From NCBI RefSeq assembly GCF_900091585.1, contig NZ_FMHT01000003.1, positions 4,517,501 to 4,581,500 of the forward strand: a stretch of 64,000 nt of DNA, read 5' to 3'. Source of the DNA: Micromonospora nigra. GTDB lineage: Bacteria > Actinomycetota > Actinomycetes > Mycobacteriales > Micromonosporaceae. Numbering within the stretch: the stretch's first letter is position 1; each line of letters begins with the position of its first letter. The position numbers and the translations under genes are program-made. Of this stretch, positions 19,402-28,446 are shown piece by piece. A model generated the notes under the pieces. The model saw nothing but the letters and a program-made list of their open reading frames with translations, did no database searches and had not been told where the DNA came from.

Positions 19402-19857
19402 GTGGCCGTAAAGATCCGGCTCCTGCGGATGGGCAAGATCCGCAACCCGCAGTACCGCATCGTCGTCGCCGACTCGCGCACCAAGCGCGACGGCCGGGCG
19501 ATCGAGTTCGTCGGTGTCTACCAGCCGAAGGAAGACCCTTCGGTCATCGAGGTCAGGTCGGAGCGGGTCCAGTACTGGCTGTCCGTCGGCGCCCAGCCGA
19601 GCGAGGCGGTGCAGCGGCTGCTGGAGCTGACCGGTGACTGGCAGAAGTTCAAGGGCCTGCCGGCCCCGCCGCCGCTGAAGGTCGCCCCCGAGCGGGCCGA
19701 CCGCAAGGCGGCCTACGAGGCCGAGGCGAAGGCTGCGGCCGGTCTGGCCGACGCCCCGACCAAGCCGGCCAAGAAGGCCGCCAAGGCCGAGGCGCCGAAG
19801 GCTGAGGAGCCGAAGGCCGAGGAGCAGGCCCCTGCGGACTCCGGCGAGCAGGCCTGA
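19402..19857 (+). CDS. rpsP: 30S ribosomal protein S16
   Basis: S16 is a small-subunit assembly protein. The N-terminal 80 residues are canonical ([22 protein letters not shown], then YQPKEDPS). A C-terminal tail of about 55 residues rich in Ala, Lys and Glu ([18 protein letters not shown]) makes the protein 151 residues, longer than the bacterial average of about 85-100. Such tails are common in actinomycetes. A GTG start sits behind an AGGAG-like site. It is first in the rpsP-khpA-rimM-trmD-rplS operon. Confidence 0.97.
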   Translation: MAVKIRLLRMGKIRNPQYRIVVADSRTKRDGRAIEFVGVYQPKEDPSVIEVRSERVQYWLSVGAQPSEAVQRLLELTGDWQKFKGLPAPPPLKVAPERADRKAAYEAEAKAAAGLADAPTKPAKKAAKAEAPKAEEPKAEEQAPADSGEQA

Positions 19858-19858
19858 C

Positions 19859-20092
19859 ATGGCTCTGCGTCCCGCGTTGGAGCACCTGGTCAAGGGCATC
19901 GTGGATCACCCCGACGACGTGCGCGTCCGGATGGTCGACTCCCGTCGGGGCAAGCGGCTGGAAGTCCGCGTGCACCCGGAGGACCTGGGTACGGTGATCG
20001 GGCGGTCCGGCCGGACCGCCAAGGCGCTGCGCCAGGTGATCGGCTCCATCGGTGGGCGCGGCGTGCGCGTCGACATCGTCGACTCGTACTGA
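19859..20092 (+). CDS. khpA: KH-domain RNA-binding protein (KhpA/YlqC family)
   Basis: This is a 77-residue single KH domain. The GxxG RNA-binding loop is seen as IGRSGRTAKAL. The gene starts 2 nt after rpsP and its stop overlaps rimM by one base (TGATG). KhpA usually pairs with KhpB to bind RNA and influences cell size and ribosome-related RNA metabolism in other bacteria. The position between rpsP and rimM is the standard one. Confidence 0.92.
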   Translation: MALRPALEHLVKGIVDHPDDVRVRMVDSRRGKRLEVRVHPEDLGTVIGRSGRTAKALRQVIGSIGGRGVRVDIVDSY

Positions 20093-20727
20093 TGCTGCTC
20101 ATCGTCGGCAGGATCGGCAAGCCGCACGGCATCCGCGGTGAGGTCACCGTGGAGGTGCGGACCGACGAGCCCGAGACGCGGTTCGCCCCCGGCGCGGTGC
20201 TGCGCACCGAGCCGGGGGCGACGCCCTCGTCCAGGCCGCGTGACACCGGGCCGGCGGCGCCGCCGGCCGGGCCGCCCAGCGGAGCACCGGCCGCCGGTGC
20301 CGCGTCGCCGCAGCCCGCCACCGACACCGGCGTGCCGTTCCGGGTGCCCGCCGAACTGACCGTGGAGGCCGCACGCTGGCACCAGGGCCGGCTGCTGGTC
20401 GCCTTCGACGGCGTGTTCGACCGTGACGTCGCCGAGGCGCTGCGTGGCACCCTGCTCGCGGTGGACAGCGCCGACGTCGCCCCGCCGGAGGATCCGGAGG
20501 AGTTCCACGACCACCAACTCGTGGGGCTGGCCGTGGTCACGACCGACGGCGAGCGGCTGGGCGAGGTCGCCCGGATCGACCACGCGCCGGCCTCGGACCT
20601 GCTGGTGCTGCGCCGGCCCGAGGGGCGTACGGCGCTGATCCCGTTCGTGAAGGCGATCGTGCCGAAGGTCGACCTCGCGGGTGGCCGGGTCGTGGTGGAT
20701 CCGCCGGCCGGCCTGCTCGACCTGTAG
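20092..20727 (+). CDS. rimM: 16S rRNA processing protein RimM
   Basis: RimM aids maturation of the 30S head. It starts MLLIVGRIGKPHGIRGEVTV, the family beginning, and ends with a PRC-barrel (DLLVLRRPEGRTALIPFVKAIV). At 211 residues it is about 35 longer than usual. The excess is a Pro/Ala/Gly-rich insertion at about residues 40-80 between two beta strands of the N-terminal domain. The start overlaps the khpA stop by one base, so translation is coupled. Confidence 0.93.
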   Translation: MLLIVGRIGKPHGIRGEVTVEVRTDEPETRFAPGAVLRTEPGATPSSRPRDTGPAAPPAGPPSGAPAAGAASPQPATDTGVPFRVPAELTVEAARWHQGRLLVAFDGVFDRDVAEALRGTLLAVDSADVAPPEDPEEFHDHQLVGLAVVTTDGERLGEVARIDHAPASDLLVLRRPEGRTALIPFVKAIVPKVDLAGGRVVVDPPAGLLDL

Positions 20728-20745
20728 AACGGCGGAACACCCCCG

Positions 20746-21519
20746 ATGCGCGTCGACATCGTGTCGATCTTCCCTGAGTACTTCGCGCCGCTGGAGCTGT
20801 CGCTGATCGGGCGGGCCCGGAACAGCGGCACGCTGCGGCTGGCCGTGCACGACCTGCGGGGCTGGACCCACGACGTGCACCGCACGGTCGACGACACCCC
20901 GTACGGCGGCGGCCCCGGCATGGTGATGCGGCCGGAGCCGTGGGGTGCGGCGCTGGACGCCCTCGCCCCGGCGGACCTGACCCCACCCCGGCTGCTGGTG
21001 CCCTCGCCCACCGGCGTGCCCTTCAGTCAGGCGCTGGCGCACGAACTGGCCGCCGAGCCGCACCTGCTGTTCGCCTGCGGCCGGTACGAGGGCATCGACC
21101 AGCGGGTGCTCGACCACGCCGCGACCCGGATGCCGGTGACCGAGGTCAGCCTCGGCGACTACGTGCTCTTCGGCGGTGAGGTCGCGGTGCTGGTGATCAT
21201 GGAGGCGGTGACCCGCCTGCTGCCCGGGGTGCTGGGCAACGCGAGCTCGCTGGACGAGGAGTCCCACGCCCACGGGCTGCTGGAGGCTCCGATGTACACC
21301 AAGCCGGCCACCTGGCGCGGGCTGGATGTGCCCGAGGTGCTGCGCTCGGGCGACCACGGGCGGATCGCCCGCTGGCGGCGCGACGAGGCCCTGACCCGTA
21401 CGGCCGCGCGACGGCCCGACATGCTGGCCGCCCTCGACCCCGCCGGGCTGGACAAACGGGACGTCGAGACCCTGCGTCGGGGTGGGTTCACGCCGCCGCT
21501 GGGGGATGTGGCAAAGTAG
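20746..21519 (+). CDS. trmD: tRNA (guanine37-N1)-methyltransferase TrmD
   Basis: TrmD methylates G37 of tRNAs using SAM and prevents +1 frameshifts. The 257 residues include [26 protein letters not shown] and the knotted SAM-binding segment ([11 protein letters not shown], then [19 protein letters not shown]). C-terminal [15 protein letters not shown] is also typical. It lies 18 nt after rimM and before rplS. Confidence 0.97.
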   Translation: MRVDIVSIFPEYFAPLELSLIGRARNSGTLRLAVHDLRGWTHDVHRTVDDTPYGGGPGMVMRPEPWGAALDALAPADLTPPRLLVPSPTGVPFSQALAHELAAEPHLLFACGRYEGIDQRVLDHAATRMPVTEVSLGDYVLFGGEVAVLVIMEAVTRLLPGVLGNASSLDEESHAHGLLEAPMYTKPATWRGLDVPEVLRSGDHGRIARWRRDEALTRTAARRPDMLAALDPAGLDKRDVETLRRGGFTPPLGDVAK

Positions 21520-21663
21520 GGAGGTTGCCGCATCCGACCGCGCCGCGGCCGGATGCGAGGATCCCCGACCGGGGTCGGCCCCGGCCGGCAGCCACCCGGG
21601 GATCAGAATCACCCATCCGCGCACCGATTGACGGTGCGCCGTGAGCCTCACGAGGACGCAGCG

Positions 21664-22020
21664 ATGAACATCCTGGACGCCCTTGACGCCCAGTCGAAGC
21701 GGGTCGACCTCCCTGACTTCCGTGCCGGTGACACCGTCAAGGTGCACGCCCGGGTCGTCGAGGGCAACCGGTCCCGTGTCCAGATCTTCCAGGGCGTCGT
21801 CATCCGCCGTCAGGGTGACGGTCTGCGCGAGACCTTCTCGGTCCGCAAGATCAGCTTCGGGGTCGGCGTCGAGCGGACGTACCCGATCAACAGCCCGGCC
21901 ATCGACCGCATCGAGGTCGTGACCCGTGGCGACGTTCGCCGGGCCAAGCTCTACTACCTGCGCGAGCTGCGGGGCAAGAAGGCCAAGATCAAGGAGCTGC
22001 GGGAGAAGCAGCCCAGCTGA
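21664..22020 (+). CDS. rplS: 50S ribosomal protein L19
   Basis: L19 lies at the 30S-50S interface. The 118-residue protein starts [17 protein letters not shown] and contains [14 protein letters not shown] and the basic C-terminus [17 protein letters not shown]. The ATG at 21664 has GAGGA 9 nt upstream. A 144-nt leader separates it from trmD, and a long perfect hairpin follows, so it probably ends the ribosomal operon. Confidence 0.97.
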   Translation: MNILDALDAQSKRVDLPDFRAGDTVKVHARVVEGNRSRVQIFQGVVIRRQGDGLRETFSVRKISFGVGVERTYPINSPAIDRIEVVTRGDVRRAKLYYLRELRGKKAKIKELREKQPS

Positions 22021-22138
22021 CCGTCGCTCTACGCCACGCCGCCCGAGCTGCGCGTATGCCGTACCGTCCAGGTCGCACTACCCTGGGCGGTAACGGGCGC
22101 AGCGGGGCGACGAGCCGTCGACACGGCGGCGAGACGTC

Positions 22139-22185
22139 CACTACCGCCCGGGGAGCCTGTCGCACAGGCTCCCCGGGCGGTAGTG
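22139..22185 (+). terminator. Perfect 21-bp stem hairpin after rplS
   Basis: The arm CACTACCGCCCGGGGAGCCTG (22139-22159) is exactly complementary to the arm ending CGGGCGGTAGTG (22165-22185) around a 5-nt loop TCGCA. There is no U-tract. It lies 120 nt after the rplS stop and 15-30 nt before the lepB start, so it is likely to end the rplS transcript. Confidence 0.8.
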
Positions 22186-22210
22186 TCATTCTGCGGACCA
22201 GGGAGTGGGC

Positions 22211-23089
22211 GTGGTGCAGACGCTGGACGAGAGCGGTGCGGTCGACCCGTGGCGCCGACGGGTCCGCCGTCCCCGCCGGCAGATGCCCCTCTGGCAGGAA
22301 CTGCCGCTGCTGCTGGTCGTCGCGTTCTGCCTCGCCGTGCTGATCCGCACCTTCCTGCTCCAGGCGTTCTTCATCCCGTCCGGCTCGATGGAGGACACTC
22401 TCCTCGTCGGTGACCGGGTGCTGGTCAACAAGGTCGTCTACGACGTCCGCGACCCGTTGCGCGGCGAGGTGGTGGTCTTCAAGGGCACCGACCGGTGGGT
22501 TCCCCAGGTCGCCCAGGAACCGGCCCCGGGGTTCGTCGGCAAACTCGGCCGCACGGTCGGCGATCTCGTCGGCGTCAGCCGCCCCGGCGAGAAAGACTTC
22601 ATCAAGCGGGTCATCGGGCTGCCCGGCGACCGGGTGAGCTGCTGCGACGAGCAGGGCCGGCTGCTGGTCAACGGCACCCCGCTCGACGAGACGTACGTGG
22701 TCCGCGACTCGCCCCTCGACCTGCCGCCGAACCCGCGGGAGTGCCGCTCGCGGCGGTTCGAGGAGATCGTCGTCCCGCCCGGTCAGATCTTCGTGCTCGG
22801 CGACCACCGGCTGGTCTCCTACGATGCCAGGTGCCAGGGCACCGTGCCGATCGACAACGTGGTCGGCCGGGCCTTCGCGGTGGTGTGGCCGTCGGCACGC
22901 TGGCACTCCCTGCCCGTACCCGAGACGTTCGCGGACGTGGCGCCGCCCTCGTCCGCCGTCGACACCCTGACCCCGACGCAGACCCGGGAGGGCGGCGCGG
23001 TCCTCGTGCTGCCCGTCGCGATCATGCTGTCCGTTTACGCGCGTTCCGGGCGGTGGCGTCCTGTCGGGCGACGTAGGCTCTCAGCGTGA
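22211..23089 (+). CDS. lepB: Signal peptidase I (first copy)
   Basis: This is a membrane-bound serine protease that removes Sec/Tat signal peptides. One N-terminal membrane anchor (ELPLLLVVAFCLAVLIRTFL) is followed by the catalytic Ser in FFIPSGSMEDTL, the catalytic Lys in DFIKRVIGLPGD, and box E FVLGDHR. A second hydrophobic segment near the C-terminus (GAVLVLPVAIMLSVYA) suggests a second membrane span. Three in-frame GTG codons (22205, 22211, 22214) are possible. AGGGAG at 22200-22205 favours 22211 or 22214. The stop overlaps the second copy by 4 nt (GTGA). Confidence 0.93.
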   Translation: MVQTLDESGAVDPWRRRVRRPRRQMPLWQELPLLLVVAFCLAVLIRTFLLQAFFIPSGSMEDTLLVGDRVLVNKVVYDVRDPLRGEVVVFKGTDRWVPQVAQEPAPGFVGKLGRTVGDLVGVSRPGEKDFIKRVIGLPGDRVSCCDEQGRLLVNGTPLDETYVVRDSPLDLPPNPRECRSRRFEEIVVPPGQIFVLGDHRLVSYDARCQGTVPIDNVVGRAFAVVWPSARWHSLPVPETFADVAPPSSAVDTLTPTQTREGGAVLVLPVAIMLSVYARSGRWRPVGRRRLSA

Positions 23090-23721
23090 TTGACGAGCAG
23101 ACCGACAAGCCCCGCAGTTCCTTCTGGAAGGAGCTGCCGATCCTCCTGGGTGTGGCGATCCTGGTCGCGGTGCTGGTGCGGGCCTTCGTGCTGCAGACCT
23201 TCTTCATCCCCTCCCCGTCGATGGAGAACACCCTCATGATCGACGACCGGGTGCTGGTGAACAAGTTGGTGTACGACTTCCGCTCCCCGCAACGGGGCGA
23301 GGTCATCGTCTTCAAGGCCCCGGTCGAGTGGAGCGGCAACCCCGACGGCGAGGACTTCATCAAGCGCGTCATCGGCGTGGGCGGCGACCGGGTGGTCTGC
23401 TGCGATCCCGAGGGCCGGCTGGTGGTGAACGGCACCCCGCTCGACGAGCCGTACATCTACTCCGTCGACGGCCAGCGCGACAAGCCGGCCGACCAGGAGT
23501 TCGACGTGGTGGTCCCGCCGGGCCGGCTCTGGGTGATGGGCGACCACCGCTCCGCCTCCGGCGACTCCCTGGAACACTGGCAACAGTCGGGTCAGAACAT
23601 CACAGCTGCGACCATTCCCGAGGACCAGGTCGTCGGGCGTGCCTTCACCGTCTTCTGGCCGGTGGACCGGGCCACCTGGCTGACCGTGCCGGAGCCGTTC
23701 GACCGCATCCCGGAGCCCTGA
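23086..23721 (+). CDS. lepB: Signal peptidase I (second copy)
   Basis: This is a second type I signal peptidase, 211 residues, coupled to the first by a GTGA overlap. It has one N-terminal anchor (LPILLGVAILVAVLVRAFVL), catalytic Ser in FFIPSPSMENTL, Lys in DFIKRVIGVGGD, and box E WVMGDHRSASGDS. It lacks the C-terminal membrane segment seen in the first copy. Actinomycetes often carry clustered lep genes here (four in S. coelicolor), probably for different secretory substrates. Confidence 0.93.
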   Translation: MIDEQTDKPRSSFWKELPILLGVAILVAVLVRAFVLQTFFIPSPSMENTLMIDDRVLVNKLVYDFRSPQRGEVIVFKAPVEWSGNPDGEDFIKRVIGVGGDRVVCCDPEGRLVVNGTPLDEPYIYSVDGQRDKPADQEFDVVVPPGRLWVMGDHRSASGDSLEHWQQSGQNITAATIPEDQVVGRAFTVFWPVDRATWLTVPEPFDRIPEP

Positions 23722-23794
23722 GCCGGCGTCCCGGGCTGGTGCCGCGGGCCGGAGCGGCGTGGGCGATGTCGGCGACGTCTGGCAGTCTGGTGCG

Positions 23795-24346
23795 GTGACC
23801 GTCTACACCCCCCGGCGCGCGGCCCGCGTGCTGCTCGTCGACGCGGCCGGCCGGGTGCTGCTCTTCTGCGGCACCGACCCGGCTCGCCCCGGGCACGGCC
23901 GTTGGTGGTTTACTCCCGGCGGCGGGCTCGACGCCGGTGAGTCGTACGCCGACTGCGCCGCCCGGGAACTGGCCGAGGAGACCGGTCTGCGGCTCGCCGC
24001 CCCGGCGTTCGGCCGACCGGTGCACACCGACTCGACCGAGTTCCCGTTCGACGGGGTGTGGTACCGGCAGGAGCAGGAGTTCTTCCTGGTCCGGGTGGTG
24101 GCCCACGAGGTCGACACCTCGGGTTTCAGCGACATCGAGCGGGCCAGCGTGAAAGGTCACCGCTGGTGGGACCCGGCTGAGCTGCTCGCCTCCGGCGAGC
24201 GGTACTACCCGACGGACCTGCCGCAGGTGCTGGCCGCGGCGCTGGCCGGCGGGGTCGACGGAGCGGCGGCGCGGGCCTCAGGGATGCCACCGACTGCCGG
24301 GTCGGACGGCGCGGCAGGCCCGGCGTCCGGGGGTGCGCCGTGTTGA
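23795..24346 (+). CDS. NUDIX hydrolase, 183 aa
   Basis: This is a nucleoside-diphosphate-X hydrolase. The Nudix box spans G-LDAGE-x7-RELAEETGL at about residues 48-70, with all metal glutamates present. A GTG start gives VTVYTPRRAARVLLVD. The last 25 residues are low-complexity Ala/Gly. It overlaps rnhB by 7 nt. The substrate is not readable. Confidence 0.85.
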   Translation: MTVYTPRRAARVLLVDAAGRVLLFCGTDPARPGHGRWWFTPGGGLDAGESYADCAARELAEETGLRLAAPAFGRPVHTDSTEFPFDGVWYRQEQEFFLVRVVAHEVDTSGFSDIERASVKGHRWWDPAELLASGERYYPTDLPQVLAAALAGGVDGAAARASGMPPTAGSDGAAGPASGGAPC

Positions 24347-25152
24347 CGCCCCCGCGCACGGTGGTGCGCCGCGACGGTGGCCTGTACGCGCTGGAGCGGG
24401 CCCTGCAACGGCGTGGCTTCCGGCACGTCGCGGGTGCCGACGAAGCCGGACGGGGTGCCTGCGCGGGGCCGCTGGTCGCCGCCGCCGCGGTGCTGCCCGA
24501 GGGGCGGCGCGGCGAGATCGACGGGCTGGCCGACTCGAAGCTGCTCACCCCGGCCAGCCGGGAGCGCGTGTACGACCAGGTGGTGGCGCGTGCCCTGGCG
24601 TACGCGGTGGTGGTCGTCCCGGCCGAGGAGGTGGACGCCCGTGGGCTGCACGTGTGCAACGTGGCCGCCATGCGCCGGGCGCTCGCCTCGCTGAGCATCC
24701 GGCCCGAGTACGTGCTCACCGACGGTTTCGGCGTGGACGGGCTCGACGTGCCCGGCCTGGCCGTCTGGAAGGGCGACCGGGTGGCCGCCTGCGTGGCGGC
24801 GGCCAGCGTGCTCGCCAAGGTCACCCGGGACCGGATCATGGTGGACCTGGACGCGGCGTACCCCGGCTACGGCTTCGCCGAGCACAAGGGCTACATCACC
24901 GCGGAGCACACGGCCGCGCTGCGGCAGCTCGGGCCGTGCCGGGAGCACCGGTTCTCCTACGTCAACGTGGCCGCCGTGTCCGGGCGCGACGGCCGGCCAG
25001 CCCGGTCCCGGCGGCCGTTGAGCGCAAGCCTGGACGAGCCGATGGAGCGCTCCGAGGCGTCAGGGGGTACCGTCGGCGTGGCGTTGGGCGAGCGGCCTCG
25101 GCCCCCGGCGCCGGTGGGGGAAGATGTGGCCATGGAAGGCGGAGTGCGATGA
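24340..25152 (+). CDS. rnhB: Ribonuclease HII
   Basis: RNase HII cuts RNA embedded in DNA, including single ribonucleotides. The catalytic DEAGRG motif is in AGADEAGRGACAGPL, with LADSKLLTP, YVLTDGF and FAEHKGYIT also typical. The fold ends near residue 215 (HRFSYVNVAAVS); the last 50 residues are a disordered Arg/Pro/Gly tail. The start is at 24340 (GTG), overlapping the nudix gene; TTG at 24343 is possible. The stop overlaps the DUF2469 gene by 4 nt (ATGA). Confidence 0.93.
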   Translation: MLTPPRTVVRRDGGLYALERALQRRGFRHVAGADEAGRGACAGPLVAAAAVLPEGRRGEIDGLADSKLLTPASRERVYDQVVARALAYAVVVVPAEEVDARGLHVCNVAAMRRALASLSIRPEYVLTDGFGVDGLDVPGLAVWKGDRVAACVAAASVLAKVTRDRIMVDLDAAYPGYGFAEHKGYITAEHTAALRQLGPCREHRFSYVNVAAVSGRDGRPARSRRPLSASLDEPMERSEASGGTVGVALGERPRPPAPVGEDVAMEGGVR

Positions 25153-25472
25153 GCGCGGAAGATCTCGAGAAGTACGAGACCGAGATGGAGCTGCAGCTCT
25201 ACCGGGAGTACCGCGACATTGTCCGCCAGTTCTCCTACGTGGTGGAGACCGAGCGTCGCTTCTACCTGGCCAACCAGGTGGACCTGCACGTGCGCAACTC
25301 CGACGGCGAGGTCTACTTCGAGGTCGAGATGCACGACGCCTGGGTGTGGGACATGTACCGCCCTGCCCGGTTCGTGAAGAACGTCCGGGTGATGACATTC
25401 AAGGACGTCAACGTCGAGGAGCTGGAGAAGCCCGACATCTCGCTCCCCGCTGACTCCGGCTTCGGCGGCTGA
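25149..25472 (+). CDS. DUF2469 protein, 107 aa
   Basis: This is a conserved actinobacterial protein with no known function, always found after rnhB (Rv2901c in M. tuberculosis from memory). It is acidic, with the segment MSAEDLEKYETEMELQLYRE at the N-terminus and FEVEMHDAWVWDMYRPARF in the middle. There is no membrane segment. The ATG overlaps the rnhB stop, so the two are coupled. Confidence 0.92.
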   Translation: MSAEDLEKYETEMELQLYREYRDIVRQFSYVVETERRFYLANQVDLHVRNSDGEVYFEVEMHDAWVWDMYRPARFVKNVRVMTFKDVNVEELEKPDISLPADSGFGG

Positions 25473-25533
25473 GGCTCCCCGGGCCCCCGAGGGCCGGCTT
25501 CGCGGCGCCTCCACCCGCCGCACCGACCACAGC

Positions 25534-26682
25534 TCACTCCGCGAGCACCACGACCTCCACCCGCTGCACCATGTTGTTGGCGAAGCCACCCCGGTTCCAC
25601 GGCTGCTCCACCGGCTGGACACGACCCGACGCATCGGCGGCCCGGGCACCGAGCACGTACCGCCCCGGTGTCGCCGGCCAGTCCATCCGCCACCGTCGCC
25701 AGGAGAACTCGCCGCCCGCCTGATCGTCGAGCTCCGCCGGGTTCCACGTCGCCCCGCCGTCCGTGGTCACCTCCACCGACACCACCGGGGCATGCCCCGA
25801 CCAGGCCCGACCGTCCAGCGTGCACGGTCCCGGCCGTAGCACCCGGGTGCGGGACATGAAGTCCGGGAAGCCGGGCGGCCGCACCAGGGCCCGGGGTTCG
25901 ATCCGGGTGACCGGCGTGCCCGGATCGTCGGCGTCGCGCCGCAGCCGGTACGCCACCGCGTTCTGGTAACCGTCGAACGGCTCGGTGCGCACCTCTATCG
26001 TGCGCAGCCACTTCACGTGCGCCATGCCGTACCAGCCGGGCACGATCAGCCGCAGCGGCGCGCCGTGCTGCGGCAGCAGGGGAGCGCCGTTCATCTCGTA
26101 CGCCAGCAACACCTCCTCGCGCAGCGCGTCGGCCACCGGCAGTGCCCGCTGGTAGTCCTGCTCGACACCCCGCTCGACGCCGTGGTCCGCGCCGGTGAAG
26201 ACCACGTCCACGGCGTCGGGGGACAGCCCGGCCTCGCGCAGCAGCGGTGCCAGTGGCGTGCCCGTCCACTCCGCGTTGCCGACCGCCTCGACCAGCCAGG
26301 GCTGACTCACCGGACGGGGACGCAGCAGGGCCCGCCCGTTTCCGGCGCACTCCAGCGTGACCCGCCGGGTGACCCGGGTGCGCCCGCGCAGGTCGGCCAG
26401 GTCGACGGTGAGTGGCCGGTGCACCGCTCCGGTCACCGCCAGTGTGTGCGCCGCCGCGTCGACATCCGGGATGTCGTAGTGGATGAGCAGATAGTGCAGA
26501 CCGGCGGGAGTGACGTCGTAGCGCAACGCCTCCAGCGGAATCCCGTGGTTGCGCGCGGCCAGTTGCAGCTCCTCGGGACCGATCGCCTCCTGTGGCCCGG
26601 CGACCCGGGCCGCAGGGCTGGCATCGGCCAGGGTGGGCGCCTGCGGTGCCGCCGTCCGGCGCGATTCATCCACTGTGGTCAT
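25534..26682 (-). CDS. Molybdopterin-dependent sulfite-oxidase-like enzyme
   Basis: This 382-residue oxidoreductase has a molybdenum cofactor domain (about residues 60-260) with the Mo-ligand cysteine in VTLECAGNGR and the cofactor-contact segments GAPLRLIVPGWYGMAHVKWL. It is followed by the C-terminal Mo-co dimerisation domain (about 270-380, VEVTTDGGATW). The start ATG at 26682 has GGGAGG 8 nt upstream; an in-frame extension to 26751 lacks this. There is no signal peptide and no heme domain, so it is closer to cytoplasmic SorT/YedY-like relatives. The electron partner is unknown. It is convergent to the DUF2469 gene. Confidence 0.88.
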   Translation of the reverse strand: MTTVDESRRTAAPQAPTLADASPAARVAGPQEAIGPEELQLAARNHGIPLEALRYDVTPAGLHYLLIHYDIPDVDAAAHTLAVTGAVHRPLTVDLADLRGRTRVTRRVTLECAGNGRALLRPRPVSQPWLVEAVGNAEWTGTPLAPLLREAGLSPDAVDVVFTGADHGVERGVEQDYQRALPVADALREEVLLAYEMNGAPLLPQHGAPLRLIVPGWYGMAHVKWLRTIEVRTEPFDGYQNAVAYRLRRDADDPGTPVTRIEPRALVRPPGFPDFMSRTRVLRPGPCTLDGRAWSGHAPVVSVEVTTDGGATWNPAELDDQAGGEFSWRRWRMDWPATPGRYVLGARAADASGRVQPVEQPWNRGGFANNMVQRVEVVVLAE

Positions 26683-26914
26683 GGTGGTGGCCTCCCGGTC
26701 CCGGCGGCGGTGCCCGCGTACCCAGCCTAGGCCCTCGGCGGGCGAACCCACCGGCCGCCGTCACGTCTGCGATGGGGTCGTCGCGCCTGCGCGGCCACAT
26801 CCGCGCCGATCCGGTCGGCGGATCGAGTGCTCGCGGTCGGTCCCGGTCCGGCCCGTCGGCTGGCCCGCCCGACCTCGGGGGGCTGTCCGCTCAGCCCTGC
26901 GTGGGGCTGTCCGC

Positions 26915-27544
26915 TCAGCTTCCGAACCTGAACATCGTCACGCCCGCCGGCAGGGGGCGAGGAGCGCCGAGCAGGCGGTGGACGCCCACCCCGACCCCGT
27001 CGGCCGGGCTCACCACCGTCACCAGCGCGAAGCCCTCCTCGGCGAACCAGCCGCAGATCGCGGGCACCAGGTCGGGCTCGTGTCGATGCCGGGTCCAGAT
27101 CACCGTCCCGCCGGTCGCGCACAGCGCCGCGCAGTGCCGCACGGTGCGACGGACGTCCGCGTCCGACACGTTGCCGAAGACACCGCACACCAGCACCAGA
27201 TGGGCCGGGACGAGACCGATGTACCCGTCGGTGTGGGCCGCGTCGGCCACCACCACCTCGACGCGGGACAGTCCTGCCGCGCGGGCGGCGGCACGGGCCA
27301 CCTCGGCGTTGCGGTGATCCGCCTCGACCAGCCGCGCCGTCACCTCCCCGCCGCGCGGGTGTGTGGCGAGAACCGGGATCAGGTCCCGGCCCTGCCCGGC
27401 GCACAGACTCACCGCGCGTAATGGACCGGCGGGCGCGTCGTCGAGCGCCCCAGCGATGTGCCTGCGCACCTCGGCCAGACGGTGAGCCAGCGGCGAGGCC
27501 GGGTCGTCGTAGTCGTCGTGCCAGGTGTACCAGTCGCGGCTCAC
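26915..27544 (-). CDS. Class I SAM-dependent methyltransferase, 209 aa
   Basis: This is a Rossmann-fold methyltransferase. Motif I (SAM-binding) is VSLCAGQGRDL near residue 47, the acidic end of strand 2 is LVEADHRN, and VVVADAAHT and LVLVCGVFGNV follow. It starts at a GTG (VSRDWYTWHDDYDD). The target is unknown. The gene is alone, divergent from the M23 peptidase gene. Two copies of GGGCTGTCCGCTCAG (26880-26894 and 26904-26918) overlap its 3' end. Confidence 0.8.
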   Translation of the reverse strand: MSRDWYTWHDDYDDPASPLAHRLAEVRRHIAGALDDAPAGPLRAVSLCAGQGRDLIPVLATHPRGGEVTARLVEADHRNAEVARAAARAAGLSRVEVVVADAAHTDGYIGLVPAHLVLVCGVFGNVSDADVRRTVRHCAALCATGGTVIWTRHRHEPDLVPAICGWFAEEGFALVTVVSPADGVGVGVHRLLGAPRPLPAGVTMFRFGS

Positions 27545-27675
27545 CGCCTGAGCTTAGGCCGGCGGCCATAGCAGGTCACCGGGGGCGACGGGTGGTCGTC
27601 CACAGCACCGTTCCTCGTCCACAGGGGACGTGGTTCGGACCACGTGCCATGCTTTCGTCCCGGCAGGCTGGGCCG

Positions 27676-28383
27676 ATGCGACTCGCGTACTCCACCGTCC
27701 CCCTGGCCGGCGTCGCCCTGCTGGTGATCGCCCTGTCCGGCACCGTTCCCCGACCCGGCCGCTCCGACCCGGCCGCTGTGGCTCCCGCCCATACGGCCCT
27801 GGCTGGTTCGATCCGGGGTGGTTCGGCCCCCGCTGACGGCGCGGCCCCGGCAGGTTCGGCCCGGGGTGCTTCGGTCCCGGCTGGTGGTCCTGCATTGACT
27901 GGTTCGGTCCCGGCCGGGCCCGCTCTGCTCGGGCCGTTCACCGTCCGGGCCGATGCGCGCAATTCGGTGCGGTTCCGCTGGCCCCTCGACGGCGTCCCCC
28001 GGCCGGTCCGCCGGTTCGACCCACCGCCGCAGCCGTGGCTGCCCGGCCACCGCGGCGTGGATCTGGCCGCCGTGCCCGGTGCCACGGTCCGTGCCGCCGG
28101 GGCCGGCATCGTGTTGTTCGCCGGCCCCGTCGCCGGGCGCCCGGTGGTCACCGTCGGGCATGCCGATGGCCTGCGGACCACCTACGAGCCGGTGCGCCCC
28201 ACGGTCCGGGCGGGCGACACCGTGCCGGCGGGCGCGCTCCTCGGTGAACTGCTCGCCGGGCACGCCGGCTGCCCGGCTCCCGCATGCCTGCACTGGGGGC
28301 TGCGCCGCGCCGCCGACTACCTGGATCCGTTGGTGCTGCTCGGCCTCGGCCGGGTTCGGCTGCTCCCGCTCACCGAACCGTAG
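27676..28383 (+). CDS. Secreted M23-family peptidase (LytM-like), 235 aa
   Basis: The N-terminus MRLAYSTVPLAGVALLVIAL looks like a signal peptide. A low-complexity Ala/Gly/Ser/Pro stretch spans about residues 35-85, then the M23 domain. The first metal motif HRGVDLAA is intact. The second, normally HxH, reads CLHWGLRR, so the first histidine is replaced by cysteine. In Streptomyces and relatives an M23 gene lies next to rpsB; here it is about 8.5 kb away. The ATG at 27676 is chosen because it begins the signal peptide; an ATG at 27649 would add nine residues. The role is cell-wall cleavage or, if inactive, activation of other hydrolases. Confidence 0.8.
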   Translation: MRLAYSTVPLAGVALLVIALSGTVPRPGRSDPAAVAPAHTALAGSIRGGSAPADGAAPAGSARGASVPAGGPALTGSVPAGPALLGPFTVRADARNSVRFRWPLDGVPRPVRRFDPPPQPWLPGHRGVDLAAVPGATVRAAGAGIVLFAGPVAGRPVVTVGHADGLRTTYEPVRPTVRAGDTVPAGALLGELLAGHAGCPAPACLHWGLRRAADYLDPLVLLGLGRVRLLPLTEP

Positions 28384-28446
28384 GGTCGTCACACCGGCCC
28401 GACCTCCAGAGCTGTACAGCCGCCACGCCGCCAGGCCGGCACCCGG

